Below, one piece after another: positions 1-9,415 of a stretch of DNA of 64,000 nucleotides. The stretch is from Caulobacter hibisci (GTDB lineage: Bacteria; Pseudomonadota; Alphaproteobacteria; Caulobacterales; Caulobacteraceae). The stretch lies in NCBI RefSeq assembly GCF_016135805.1, contig NZ_JADWOX010000002.1, positions 496,001 to 560,000 on the forward strand, read 5' to 3'. The position numbers and the translations under genes are program-made. The notes under the pieces were generated by a model, which made no database searches, had not been told where the DNA came from, and was given only the letters and a program-made list of their open reading frames with translations. How positions within the stretch are numbered: position 1 is the stretch's first letter; each line of letters starts with the position of its first letter.

Positions 1-775
1 ACACAAGGACCAGCGGCGCTTCGCCCGAGGGAAGGCCGACGGTCTCCACCCAGGCCGGATCGGCCAGATAGGGCCCGACATGAACGAACGGGGCGGGCAG
101 GGGATCGGGCGCGAAGTCGAAGGCCGGGCTGGTCGCCAGCAGGATGGCGTCGGCGGCGTCGTACTGTTCGAACAGGTCGGGCAGTTCGGCCAGGCCGTGC
201 TCGGCGCGGGCGGCGTTCAGCGCCGGCAAACCGGACTGGAAAAGGCCGCGCGCCATCTGGGCGACCATGGCGTGCATGGCCCGCTCCTGATCGTCGACCG
301 CCGGGGCCATGCCCGCGCCGAACGGCGGCGCGCCGGGCAGGTTGGGCAGCGACCAGATGTTGGCGGCCAGCAGGGCCAGCTTGGTTCCCCGCGCCTGGGC
401 CGCGACCATGACGCCAAGCAGCAATTCCTGGCTCACCACCACGTCGGCGGGAAAGGCGTCGAGCGCCTCGAGCGTGTCTCGGGCGTAGGCGGCGGCGGGG
501 CCAGTCATCACCCGGTCGAGCAGGCGCTCGATGACGGCGAGCGGGCTGTCGGCCTCGAAGTCGCGCAGGCGGTCGTCGTCGCGGGTCTTGCCGGTCTGGA
601 ACGGTGCGGTCTTCCAGGCGCGGAACGGCACGCCCAGCGCCCTGGCGTCAGCGGCGTTGGCCGGGTCGCTGATCGCCAGCACCTCGTGGCCACGCGCGGC
701 GAGTTCGGCGGCGACCATCAGCAGCGGCTGCACATGGCCGCCGCCTTCCCAGGTCGTGAACAGATAGCGCGCCAT
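1..775 (-). CDS. UDP-glycosyltransferase (MGT/UGT-like), N-terminal part, partial at window edge
   Basis: The reading frame starts at ATG 775 on the minus strand and runs off the left edge, so only the N-terminal 258 codons are visible. The protein begins MARYLFTTWEGGGHVQPLL, the glycine-rich GHxxP-like acceptor-side start of GT-B glycosyltransferases that use nucleotide sugars (GT1/MGT type). The nucleotide-sugar-binding C-terminal half lies outside the window, so donor and acceptor cannot be inferred. It is divergent from the GT4 gene at 963, with 187 bp between them. The family is fairly sure and the substrate is unknown. Confidence 0.72.
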   Translation of the reverse strand, partial: MARYLFTTWEGGGHVQPLLMVAAELAARGHEVLAISDPANAADARALGVPFRAWKTAPFQTGKTRDDDRLRDFEADSPLAVIERLLDRVMTGPAAAYARDTLEALDAFPADVVVSQELLLGVMVAAQARGTKLALLAANIWSLPNLPGAPPFGAGMAPAVDDQERAMHAMVAQMARGLFQSGLPALNAARAEHGLAELPDLFEQYDAADAILLATSPAFDFAPDPLPAPFVHVGPYLADPAWVETVGLPSGEAPLVLV

Positions 776-962
776 GATTTTCCGTCCCCGCTGTCGTCTG
801 GCGGGTCTCGTATCAGATGTTTTTGCGCCTGGCGCGGGCTCGACGTAGGGTGGCGCGCGAGCCGCTGGACAGCGGCAAAGCTTCGGGGGAACCTCCGGTC
901 GTTCGAGCACCTTAACGCTTGGCGGCCGCGTAGACGGCCCCGCTGCAGTAGCGAGGTACGGC

Positions 963-2186
963 GTGATCGATCTTCTGCCCTCTTCCCCGCCGAGCGAAGA
1001 CGCCGGCGCGCCGCGAGACCAGATTCGATCCGTTCCCGGTCGTCCCGCTCGTCTGATCGACACCACCATGCTCTACGCGCCGCGCAGCGGCGGCGTGCGC
1101 CGCTATCTGAACGCCAAGCGCGCCTGGCTGGCGGCCAACAGGCCCGAGGTGCGGCATACCTTGGTGGTGCCCGGTCCGCGCGACGCCCATGACGGCCATG
1201 GCCGTGTGTCGATCTATGCCGCGCCCCTGCCGTTCGGCGACGGCTATCGCTGGCCGATCGGCAAGACCAGCTGGATGGAGCGGCTGATTCGCCAGCGGCC
1301 CGACGTCATCGAGGCCGGTGATCCCTACACGCCGGGCCTGGCGGCGCTGAAGGCGGGCGACGCCATGGGCGTGCCGGTCGTCGGCTTCTGCCATACGGAT
1401 CTGGGCGCCCTGGCGGCGCTGCACATCGGCGAGTGGGCCGAAAAGCCGGTCCAGAAGCGCTGGGCGGCGATCTATCGCCAGTTCGACCAGGTCGTTGCTC
1501 CCAGCCACTTCATCGCCGGCCGCCTGATCGAGGCCGGGGTGCGCGACGCCATCGGCTTGCCGCTGGGCGTCGACGTCGACACCTTCAATCCTTCCCGTGG
1601 CGACCGCGCGGCCCTGCGCAAGCGCCTGGGCCTGACCGAGCAGCACCGAATCCTCGTCTTCGCCGGTCGTCCGGCTCGCGAGAAGAAGCTCGATATCCTG
1701 GTCGACGCCGTCGAGAAGCTCGGTGAGCCCTATGTGCTGCTGCTGATCGGTGCCGGGGCGGGCGCGCGGCCCAGCGACCGGGTGATCTCGATGGACTATC
1801 AGCGCGATCCCGAGGCCCTGGCCGCGGTGCTGGCCGGCTGCGACGCCTTCGTCCACGCCAATGACAACGAGCCCTTCGGTCTGATCGTACTGGAGGCCAT
1901 GGCCTGCGGCCTGCCGGTCGTCGGCGTCGCCGCCGGCGGCGTGGCCGAAAGTGTCGACGAGCAGGTCGGCGTGCTGGCCCAGGCCTCTGAAGGCGGTGTG
2001 TTCGCGGAAGCCGTGGAGGCGCTGTTCGCTCGCGACGTCGCCGCCCTGGGTCGCGCCGCGCGCCAGCGGGCCGAGGTTCGCCACGGCTGGACGCCAGTGT
2101 TCGACCGCCTGACGGGCGTCTATGCCCGACTTACCGGCTCGCGGGCCTTCCTCGGCGAAGCGGCGGCGGTCGCCGCCTCGCACTGA
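963..2186 (+). CDS. GT4-family glycosyltransferase (glycosyltransferase family 1 domain)
   Basis: A 407-residue GT-B fold glycosyltransferase. An N-terminal acceptor domain begins near LIDTTMLYAPRSGGVRRYL. The C-terminal nucleotide-sugar domain carries the E-x7-E signature in PFGLIVLEAMACGLPVVG and a VFAGRPAREKKLD donor-site strand. The chosen start is GTG 963. ATG 1068 is in frame, but it would cut into the conserved N-terminal strand, so the upstream GTG is preferred. It transfers a sugar, probably to a lipid or surface polysaccharide in the cytoplasm, but the substrate cannot be read from the sequence. Neighbours are a divergent second glycosyltransferase and a convergent oxidoreductase. 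Confidence 0.85.
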   Translation: MIDLLPSSPPSEDAGAPRDQIRSVPGRPARLIDTTMLYAPRSGGVRRYLNAKRAWLAANRPEVRHTLVVPGPRDAHDGHGRVSIYAAPLPFGDGYRWPIGKTSWMERLIRQRPDVIEAGDPYTPGLAALKAGDAMGVPVVGFCHTDLGALAALHIGEWAEKPVQKRWAAIYRQFDQVVAPSHFIAGRLIEAGVRDAIGLPLGVDVDTFNPSRGDRAALRKRLGLTEQHRILVFAGRPAREKKLDILVDAVEKLGEPYVLLLIGAGAGARPSDRVISMDYQRDPEALAAVLAGCDAFVHANDNEPFGLIVLEAMACGLPVVGVAAGGVAESVDEQVGVLAQASEGGVFAEAVEALFARDVAALGRAARQRAEVRHGWTPVFDRLTGVYARLTGSRAFLGEAAAVAASH

Positions 2187-2195
2187 AGAAAGTCG

Positions 2196-3209
<1,014 letters not shown>

Positions 3210-3347
3210 GCCCGCTAGATCGGGATGCGACCGCTCGGTAACAACCGTCCGCGGACACAATTTGTCGCAGACGCCGTTGCGGGCGCGCGAACAGCAAGCA
3301 GCGATCGGCGCTTGTCTGTGCAGTGTAAAAAATGGGGGAGGGGAAAG

Positions 3348-3424
<77 letters not shown>

Positions 3425-3493
3425 GTCGCGTAAGGCCGTAAAACCCTACGAAGCGCTCGCTTATACCTTGGATCGCGTCCCTTTGGGAGAAGG

Positions 3494-3570
<77 letters not shown>

Positions 3571-3714
3571 ATTACCCTCCGCCGAAGCGAAAGTGCGACC
3601 CGCCGTGCGGCGAGGGGCGTCTGATATGTCGGGCGAAGACTCGTGTCAACGGCGATGTCGCCGAACCTGTGGATGGCCTGAACTTGCGATCGTTTCTCAA
3701 TGTGGTCGGGGCGT

Positions 3715-3743
3715 TTGAAGCCTGGAAGACAGTGGGCTACAAC
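3715..3743 (+). promoter_or_regulatory. Housekeeping (sigma-73 type) promoter of the nuo operon
   Basis: TTGAAGC at 3715-3721, a 14-bp spacer, then GCTACAAC at 3736-3743. This fits the Caulobacter housekeeping consensus TTGACGS-N10-14-GCTANAWC with one mismatch in the -35 box and an exact -10. Predicted transcription starts near 3749-3751, about 20 nt before the nuoA ATG. Confidence 0.65.
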
Positions 3744-3769
3744 GCGGCCGATTCAAGCCAAGGGCTGTC

Positions 3770-4147
3770 ATGAACGCCTTCCTTCTCCAGTACCTGCCGA
3801 TCGTGATCTTCCTAGGGATCGCGGCGGTTATCGGCATCGTCTTCATGCTGGCTGCCGCCGTGCTCGCGCCCAGGGCGCCGGACCCGGAAAAGCTGTCCGC
3901 ATACGAATGCGGCTTCAACGCCTTCGACGACGCGCGCATGAAGTTCGACGTCCGGTTCTATCTGGTCTCGATCCTCTTCATCATCTTCGACCTCGAAGTG
4001 GCGTTCCTGTTTCCGTGGGCCGTGAGCCTGCTGAAGCTGCCGCATGAAGCCTCGGTCTTCGCCTTCTGGTCGATGATGAGCTTCCTGGGCGTTCTGACTG
4101 TCGGCTTTATCTACGAATGGAAGAAGGGCGCCCTCGAATGGGAGTGA
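3770..4147 (+). CDS. nuoA: NADH-quinone oxidoreductase subunit A
   Basis: A 125-residue inner-membrane subunit of complex I that helps form the quinone-site end of the membrane arm. Three hydrophobic segments are visible at about residues 8-30, 62-85 and 92-112. The first cytoplasmic loop carries [21 protein letters not shown], the conserved ND3 loop with its cysteine. It is the first gene of the nuo operon, about 20 nt downstream of a strong promoter match. Its stop overlaps the nuoB start by 10 nt. Length and motifs are normal for the family. Confidence 0.96.
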   Translation: MNAFLLQYLPIVIFLGIAAVIGIVFMLAAAVLAPRAPDPEKLSAYECGFNAFDDARMKFDVRFYLVSILFIIFDLEVAFLFPWAVSLLKLPHEASVFAFWSMMSFLGVLTVGFIYEWKKGALEWE

Positions 4148-4722
4148 TCGTTCCCGCCAACAGCTCGCCGCTCCCGCCGGCCGGCTCAGCTGGCCGCTCG
4201 ACGGTGCAGGCCTATGACCCCAAGCTGCACGACGCCTTCTTCGACGGCGTGTCGCAGCAGCTGGCCGACAAGGGCTTCATCACCGCGGCCGCCGACGACC
4301 TGATCACCTGGGCTCGTACGGGCTCGCTGATGTGGATGACGTTCGGCCTGGCGTGCTGCGCCGTCGAGATGATGCACTCGGCCATGCCGCGCTATGACCT
4401 GGAGCGCTATGGCTTCGCGCCGCGCGCAAGCCCGCGTCAGTCGGACGTGATGATCGTCGCCGGCACCCTGACCAACAAGATGGCTCCGGCTCTGCGCAAG
4501 GTCTACGACCAGATGCCCGAGCCCCGCTACGTCATCTCGATGGGCAGCTGTGCTAACGGCGGCGGCTACTACTATTACAGCTACAGCGTCGTGCGCGGCT
4601 GCGACCGCGTCGTGCCGATCGACATCTACGTGCCGGGCTGCCCGCCCACGGCCGAAGCGCTCGTCTACGGCGTGCTGCAGCTCCAGAAGAAGATCCGTCG
4701 CACGGGGACCATCGAGCGATGA
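4138..4722 (+). CDS. nuoB: NADH-quinone oxidoreductase subunit B
   Basis: A 194-residue peripheral-arm subunit that carries iron-sulfur cluster N2, the last cluster before quinone. The N2 ligands are visible as adjacent Cys73-Cys74 ([10 protein letters not shown]), Cys138 (GSCANGG) and Cys168 ([10 protein letters not shown]). The start is ATG 4138, overlapping the nuoA stop. An in-frame ATG at 4117 would lie deeper inside nuoA and is less likely. An N-terminal leader of about 40 residues is less conserved, as is usual in alphaproteobacteria. The gene ends in an ATGA overlap with nuoC. Confidence 0.96.
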   Translation: MGVIVPANSSPLPPAGSAGRSTVQAYDPKLHDAFFDGVSQQLADKGFITAAADDLITWARTGSLMWMTFGLACCAVEMMHSAMPRYDLERYGFAPRASPRQSDVMIVAGTLTNKMAPALRKVYDQMPEPRYVISMGSCANGGGYYYYSYSVVRGCDRVVPIDIYVPGCPPTAEALVYGVLQLQKKIRRTGTIER

Positions 4723-5321
4723 GCCAAGATCTCGAAGCCCTCGGCCAGGCGATCGTCGCCAATTCGGCCGGGGCGATCTCCTCGTACTACGTCGCGTTCG
4801 GCGAGCTGAACGTGCTGGGCTCGGCCAACCGCGTGGTCCAGGCCCTGACCTATCTGCGCGATCACCAGGACTACCGCTTCCATCAGCTGGTGGACCTGAC
4901 GGCGGTCGACTACCCCGAGCGCGCCGCGCGCTTCGACGTGGTCTACCACCTGCTGTCGATGGTGAAGAACGTCCGCATCCGCCTGAAGGTGCAGACTGAC
5001 GAAGACACCCCCGTGCCCAGCGCCACGCCGGCCTTCCCGGTCGCCGACTGGTTCGAGCGCGAAGTGTTCGACATGTACGGCGTGTTCTTCGAAGGCCACC
5101 CGGACCTGCGCCGGATCCTGACGGACTACGGTTTCCACGGCCACCCGCTGCGGAAAGACTTCCCGATGACCGGCTATGTCGAGGTCCGCTACGACGACGA
5201 GCTCAAGCGCGTCGTCTACGAACCCGTGAAGATCACCGAGTTCCGCGCATTCGACTTCCTGTCTCCGTGGGAAGGCGCCAAGTACGCCCTGCCGGGCGAC
5301 GAGAAGGCGGAGAAGGCTTAA
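4719..5321 (+). CDS. nuoC: NADH-quinone oxidoreductase subunit C (30 kDa)
   Basis: A 200-residue peripheral-arm subunit without cofactors that packs against NuoD near the quinone site. The signature [19 protein letters not shown], followed by [17 protein letters not shown], is present at about residues 109-148. In enterobacteria NuoC and NuoD are fused. Here they are separate genes 3 bp apart, as in most alphaproteobacteria and mitochondria. The start ATG overlaps the nuoB stop (ATGA). Confidence 0.96.
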   Translation: MSQDLEALGQAIVANSAGAISSYYVAFGELNVLGSANRVVQALTYLRDHQDYRFHQLVDLTAVDYPERAARFDVVYHLLSMVKNVRIRLKVQTDEDTPVPSATPAFPVADWFEREVFDMYGVFFEGHPDLRRILTDYGFHGHPLRKDFPMTGYVEVRYDDELKRVVYEPVKITEFRAFDFLSPWEGAKYALPGDEKAEKA

Positions 5322-5324
5322 GTC

Positions 5325-6575
5325 ATGACTGGCACCAACGCCCCCGCCGCGGCGACCGACTTCTTCCGCGACGAACCGACGGTTCCGGCCATCCCGGAAA
5401 CCCCCGTCCGCAAGTTCAACATCAACTTCGGCCCCCAGCACCCGGCCGCGCACGGCGTGCTGCGCCTGGTGCTCGAGCTCGACGGTGAAATCGTCGAACG
5501 CGTCGATCCGCACATCGGCCTGCTGCACCGCGGCACCGAGAAGCTGATGGAAGCGCGCACCTATCTGCAGAACATCCCGTACTTCGACCGCCTCGACTAC
5601 GTGGCGCCGATGAACCAGGAGCATGCCTTCTGCCTGGCCATCGAGAAGCTGCTGGGCGTCGAAGTGCCCAAGCGCGGCCAGATCATCCGCGTGCTGTTCT
5701 GCGAAATCGGCCGCGTGCTGAACCACCTGCTGAACGTGACGACCCAGGCCATGGACGTCGGCGCCCTGACGCCGCCGCTCTGGGGCTTCGAAGAGCGCGA
5801 AAAGCTGATGGTGTTCTACGAGCGCGCCTGTGGCGCTCGCCTGCACGCCAACTACTTCCGTCCGGGCGGCGTCCACCAGGACCTGACCCCCAGCTTGATC
5901 GACGACATCGAGACCTGGGCCAAGGCGTTCCCGCAGATCTGCGACGACATCGAAGGCCTGATCACCGACAACCGCATCTTCAAGCAGCGCAACGTCGACA
6001 TCGGCGTCGTGACCAAGGAAGACGCGTGGGCCTGGGGCTTCTCGGGCGTGATGGTGCGCGGTTCGGGCATCGCCTGGGACCTGCGCCGCAACCAGCCGTA
6101 CGAGAACTACAACGAGTTCGAGTTCGACATCCCGCTGGGCAAGAACGGCGACTGCTACGATCGCTATCTCTGCCGCATGCAGGAGATGCGCGAGAGCACC
6201 AAGATCATCCTGCAGGCCGTCGCCATGCTGCGCGGTACGCCGGGCCCAGTGCTGACCGAGGACAACAAGGTCAGCCCGCCCCGCCGCGCCGAGATGAAGC
6301 GTTCGATGGAAGCCCTGATCCACCACTTCAAGCTCTACACCGAGGGCTTCAAGACGCCGGAAGGCGAGGTCTACGCCGCCGTCGAAGCCCCCAAGGGCGA
6401 GTTCGGCGTCTACGTGGTCAGCAACGGCACCAACAAGCCGTATCGCTGCAAGATCAAGGCTCCGGGCTTCTCGCACCTGGCCGCCATGGACTGGATGAAC
6501 CGCGGCCACCAGCTGGCCGACGTTTCGGCCATCCTGGGCTCGCTCGACATCGTGTTCGGCGAGGTCGACCGATGA
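5325..6575 (+). CDS. nuoD: NADH-quinone oxidoreductase subunit D (49 kDa)
   Basis: A 416-residue subunit that forms most of the quinone-binding pocket with NuoB. The conserved [20 protein letters not shown] segment containing the quinone-site histidine is at about residues 30-50, and RPGGVHQDL and [17 protein letters not shown] follow. The C-terminus ends [15 protein letters not shown], the usual family end. The gene closes in an ATGA overlap with the small NTF2-like gene rather than directly with nuoE. Confidence 0.96.
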   Translation: MTGTNAPAAATDFFRDEPTVPAIPETPVRKFNINFGPQHPAAHGVLRLVLELDGEIVERVDPHIGLLHRGTEKLMEARTYLQNIPYFDRLDYVAPMNQEHAFCLAIEKLLGVEVPKRGQIIRVLFCEIGRVLNHLLNVTTQAMDVGALTPPLWGFEEREKLMVFYERACGARLHANYFRPGGVHQDLTPSLIDDIETWAKAFPQICDDIEGLITDNRIFKQRNVDIGVVTKEDAWAWGFSGVMVRGSGIAWDLRRNQPYENYNEFEFDIPLGKNGDCYDRYLCRMQEMRESTKIILQAVAMLRGTPGPVLTEDNKVSPPRRAEMKRSMEALIHHFKLYTEGFKTPEGEVYAAVEAPKGEFGVYVVSNGTNKPYRCKIKAPGFSHLAAMDWMNRGHQLADVSAILGSLDIVFGEVDR

Positions 6576-6904
6576 GCTACGAGAGCATCGCCCAGGCCCA
6601 GCTCGACGCCTACAACGCCCAGGACCTGGACGCCCACTGCGCCCACTTCTCGGACGACGTGGTCGTGGCCGGCCTGAACGGCGAGGTGGCGCGCACGGGC
6701 ATCGACGCCTACCGCGCCTTCTACGCCAAGACCTTCGCCGAGTTCCCCAAGAACAAGGCCGAGCTCCTGAACCGCATCGTGGTCGGCTCGAACGTGATCG
6801 ATCACGAGCACGTCGACCGCGGCAACGGCGACGCGCCCTTCCAGGTCGCCGCCATCTACACCTTCAAGGGCGACAAGATCGTCCGCGTGGATTTCGCACG
6901 ATGA
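6572..6904 (+). CDS. NTF2-like/SnoaL-type protein inserted in the nuo operon
   Basis: A 110-residue protein lying between nuoD and nuoE with 4-base overlaps on both sides, so it must be co-translated with complex I genes. The N-terminal helix pattern ([21 protein letters not shown]), the strand [12 protein letters not shown] and the C-terminal [15 protein letters not shown] fit the cone-shaped NTF2/SnoaL fold. This is a versatile small-molecule-binding or dimerisation fold. No signal peptide or membrane segment is present, so it is cytoplasmic. Known cases of extra unidentified ORFs exist in alphaproteobacterial nuo/nqo clusters such as that of Paracoccus. A role in complex I assembly or regulation is inference only. 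Confidence 0.8.
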   Translation: MSYESIAQAQLDAYNAQDLDAHCAHFSDDVVVAGLNGEVARTGIDAYRAFYAKTFAEFPKNKAELLNRIVVGSNVIDHEHVDRGNGDAPFQVAAIYTFKGDKIVRVDFAR

Positions 6905-7584
6905 GCGTCCGTCGTCTCGCCAAGGAACAGCCGGCCAGCTTTGCGTTCTCGACCGAGAGCCAGGCCAAGGCCGACTGGTGGAAAGCCAAGTACCCCGCCG
7001 TCCGCAAGCAGTCGGCGGTGATCCCGATGCTGTGGCTGGCCCAGAAGCAGGAAGGCTGGATTTCCGAGCCGGCGATCCAGGAGATCGCCAAGCAGCTCGA
7101 GATGCCGGTCATCCGCGTGCTGGAAGTGGCCACCTTCTACGTGATGTTCCAGCTGGCCCCGGTCGGCAAGACCGCCTTCGTTCAGCTGTGCGGCACCACG
7201 CCGTGCCAGCTGCGCGGCGCGCTCGACCTGCGCTCGGTGCTGGAAAAGAAGATCGGCCCGGCCCACACCGTGTCGGCCGACGGCAAGTTCAGCTGGGAAG
7301 AGGTCGAGTGCCTCGGCGCCTGCTGCAACGCCCCGATGGCCGCCATCAACGACTACTATTACGAAGACCTGACGCCGGAGAGCCTCAGCGCAATCCTCGA
7401 CGACTTTGCCGCCGGCAAGGCCCCGCAGCCGGGCAGCTATGAGGGCCGCAAGTCCTCGGAGCCGAAGGACAAGGTCCAGACCCTGACCGACCCGAAGCTG
7501 TACGACGGCTCGGCGGCCAAGAAGATCAAGATCCCGAACCTGCCCGAGAAGCCCAAGAAGGCCAAGGCGGAGCCCGCCGCCTGA
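6901..7584 (+). CDS. nuoE: NADH-quinone oxidoreductase subunit E (24 kDa)
   Basis: A 227-residue thioredoxin-like subunit that holds the 2Fe-2S cluster N1a next to the FMN. The four ligands are visible as Cys97 and Cys102 (CGTTPCQLRGA) and Cys137 and Cys141 (ECLGACC). The family core ends near residue 175. The last 50 or so residues are a Lys/Pro/Ala-rich tail (PNLPEKPKKAKAEPAA), longer than in E. coli but common in alphaproteobacteria. ATGA overlaps join it to the NTF2-like gene upstream and to a small membrane-protein gene downstream. Confidence 0.95.
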   Translation: MSVRRLAKEQPASFAFSTESQAKADWWKAKYPAVRKQSAVIPMLWLAQKQEGWISEPAIQEIAKQLEMPVIRVLEVATFYVMFQLAPVGKTAFVQLCGTTPCQLRGALDLRSVLEKKIGPAHTVSADGKFSWEEVECLGACCNAPMAAINDYYYEDLTPESLSAILDDFAAGKAPQPGSYEGRKSSEPKDKVQTLTDPKLYDGSAAKKIKIPNLPEKPKKAKAEPAA

Positions 7585-7829
7585 TGACCGACGTCGCCGC
7601 CCATCAGAAGAAGCGCCTCACGACGATGTTCGCCATCGACGTCGTGTGCTTCCTGCTGGCCGGCGCGGCGATCGTCGGCCACGTGGCCTTCCACGTGGCG
7701 TGGCTGCTGCCGGTGTTTCTCCTGGCCGTCGTGGTCGGGCTGGGCGCCCAGATCTGGTTCATCATGGGCTGGATGAAGGCGACCAAGCCCGAAGCCGGTC
7801 CTGAACCGCAAGCGGGGAGGGCGCCGTGA
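7584..7829 (+). CDS. Small two-helix inner-membrane protein in the nuo operon
   Basis: An 81-residue protein with two hydrophobic segments at about residues 15-35 (FAIDVVCFLLAGAAIVGHVA) and 40-64. They are separated by a short loop and flanked by basic residues, with a Pro/Glu-rich C-terminal tail. No catalytic motif is visible. It overlaps the nuoE stop by one base and the next gene by 4 bases, so it is part of the translated operon. I do not recognise a family. Its position suggests an accessory or assembly role for complex I, but that is inference. Confidence 0.75.
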   Translation: MTDVAAHQKKRLTTMFAIDVVCFLLAGAAIVGHVAFHVAWLLPVFLLAVVVGLGAQIWFIMGWMKATKPEAGPEPQAGRAP

Positions 7830-8086
7830 GCGACGACCTTTCCGCCAGGCGGGCGGCCTACATCGCCACGATCCGCGGGCTGCACCGCAAGGAGCGGCTC
7901 CTCGGCTTCGCGGCTTGCCTGGTCGGGGTCCTGCTCCTGATCTGGGGCCGGCAGGTTCCCGGAACGCCAGGCTGGGCCGCGCCCACAGGTCTTTTGGTGA
8001 TCGGCGCCGGTTGGCTGCTTTTCGCCTATGTCATCGTCCGGCGGACGCGCTATGTCCGCACCCATCCATTCGATCCGCAAAGCTAG
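7826..8086 (+). CDS. Second small two-helix membrane protein in the nuo operon
   Basis: An 86-residue protein starting at GTG 7826 inside a GTGA overlap with the preceding small gene and ending 4 bp before nuoF. The N-terminal 25 residues are basic and amphipathic ([19 protein letters not shown]). Two membrane segments follow at about 27-43 and 49-70, then a basic cytoplasmic tail. There are no cysteine or catalytic motifs. The gene pair 7584-8086 sits exactly between the two flavin-arm genes nuoE and nuoF. I do not recognise a family and its function is unknown. Confidence 0.75.
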   Translation: MSDDLSARRAAYIATIRGLHRKERLLGFAACLVGVLLLIWGRQVPGTPGWAAPTGLLVIGAGWLLFAYVIVRRTRYVRTHPFDPQS

Positions 8087-8090
8087 AGTC

Positions 8091-9410
8091 ATGGTCGGTA
8101 TCCTCGAAGACAAGGATCGCATCTTCACCAACCTTTACGGGCTCCAGGACTGGGGTCTGGAAGGTGCGAAGGCGCGCGGTTGCTGGAACGGCACCAAGGA
8201 CATCTTGGACGCCGGTCGCGACTGGATCATCGAGAACATGAAGAACTCCGGTCTGCGAGGCCGGGGCGGCGCTGGTTTCTCGACCGGTCTGAAGTGGTCC
8301 TTCATGCCCAAGGAAGTGAAGGACGGCCGTCCGCACTACCTGGTGGTCAACGCCGACGAGTCCGAGCCGGGCACCTGCAAGGACCGGGAGATCATGCGGC
8401 ATGACCCGCACCTCCTGATCGAAGGCTGCCTGATCGCCTCGCGCGCCATGCTGGCCCACGCCTGCTACATCTACATCCGCGGCGAGTACGTCTTCGAGCG
8501 CGAGCGCCTGGAAGCGGCGATCAAGCAGGCCTACGACGCCAAGCTGGTCGGCAAGGACAACGTCCACGGCTGGGACTTCGAAATCTACGTCCACCACGGC
8601 GCCGGCGCCTATATCTGCGGCGAAGAGACGGCCCTGCTGGAAAGCCTGGAAGGCAAGAAGGGCCAGCCGCGCCTGAAGCCGCCGTTCCCGGCCGGCGCTG
8701 GTCTCTACGGCATGCCGACCACGGTCAACAACGTCGAGAGCATCGCCGTCGCCGGCACGATCCTGCGCCGCGGCGCCTCCTGGTTCGCCGGCTTCGGCCG
8801 TCCCAACAACGCCGGCACCAAGCTGTTCTGCGTCTCGGGCCACGTGAACCTACCCTGCAACGTCGAAGAAGCCATGAGCATCCCCTTCCGTCAGCTGATG
8901 GAAGACCACTGCGGCGGCATTCGCGGCGGCTGGGGCAACCTCAAGGCCGTCATCCCGGGCGGTTCGTCCGTGCCGATGATCCCGGCCGAGCAGTGCGAAG
9001 ACCTGCCGATGGACTTCGACGCCCTGCGCAACCTGCGCTCTGGCCTCGGCACCGCGGCCGTCATCGTCATGGACAAGTCCACCGACCTGGTCCGGGCCAT
9101 CGCCCGCCTGTCGTACTTCTACAAGCACGAGAGCTGCGGCCAGTGCACGCCGTGCCGCGAAGGCACCGGCTGGATGTGGCGGGTCATGGAACGCATGGCC
9201 ACCGGCGAGGCCGATCCGAAAGAGATCGACACCCTGCTGGACGTCACGACCCAGGTCGAGGGTCACACCATCTGCGCCCTGGGCGACGCGGCCGCCTGGC
9301 CGATCCAGGGCCTGTTCCGTCACTTCCGCCACGAGGTGGAGGAGCGGATCGCATCCTATCGTAGCGGTCGCCTGCACGTGCAGGGCGCCAAGCTGATCGC
9401 GGCGGAGTAA
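8091..9410 (+). CDS. nuoF: NADH-quinone oxidoreductase subunit F (51 kDa, NADH/FMN site)
   Basis: A 439-residue subunit that oxidises NADH via FMN and passes electrons to cluster N3. The glycine-rich GRGGAGF (residues 57-63) and [19 protein letters not shown] segments form the nucleotide and FMN site. Cluster N3 ligands are Cys349, Cys352, Cys355 (SCGQCTPC) and Cys395 (TICALGDAA). The start is ATG 8091, opening [17 protein letters not shown]. The frame extends upstream to 8028, but that would overlap the previous gene by about 60 nt with no family similarity. Confidence 0.96.
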   Translation: MVGILEDKDRIFTNLYGLQDWGLEGAKARGCWNGTKDILDAGRDWIIENMKNSGLRGRGGAGFSTGLKWSFMPKEVKDGRPHYLVVNADESEPGTCKDREIMRHDPHLLIEGCLIASRAMLAHACYIYIRGEYVFERERLEAAIKQAYDAKLVGKDNVHGWDFEIYVHHGAGAYICGEETALLESLEGKKGQPRLKPPFPAGAGLYGMPTTVNNVESIAVAGTILRRGASWFAGFGRPNNAGTKLFCVSGHVNLPCNVEEAMSIPFRQLMEDHCGGIRGGWGNLKAVIPGGSSVPMIPAEQCEDLPMDFDALRNLRSGLGTAAVIVMDKSTDLVRAIARLSYFYKHESCGQCTPCREGTGWMWRVMERMATGEADPKEIDTLLDVTTQVEGHTICALGDAAAWPIQGLFRHFRHEVEERIASYRSGRLHVQGAKLIAAE

Positions 9411-9415
9411 CAAGC

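Noticed and set aside
80..1192. Plus-strand frame of 370 codons at the left edge
   Set aside because: It runs across the divergent intergenic region and opposite a recognisable glycosyltransferase; its translation has no domain features.
3247..3256. GTCCGCGGAC palindrome upstream of the LLM oxidoreductase as an operator
   Set aside because: A 10-bp GC palindrome is expected by chance at this GC content and there is no neighbouring regulator gene.
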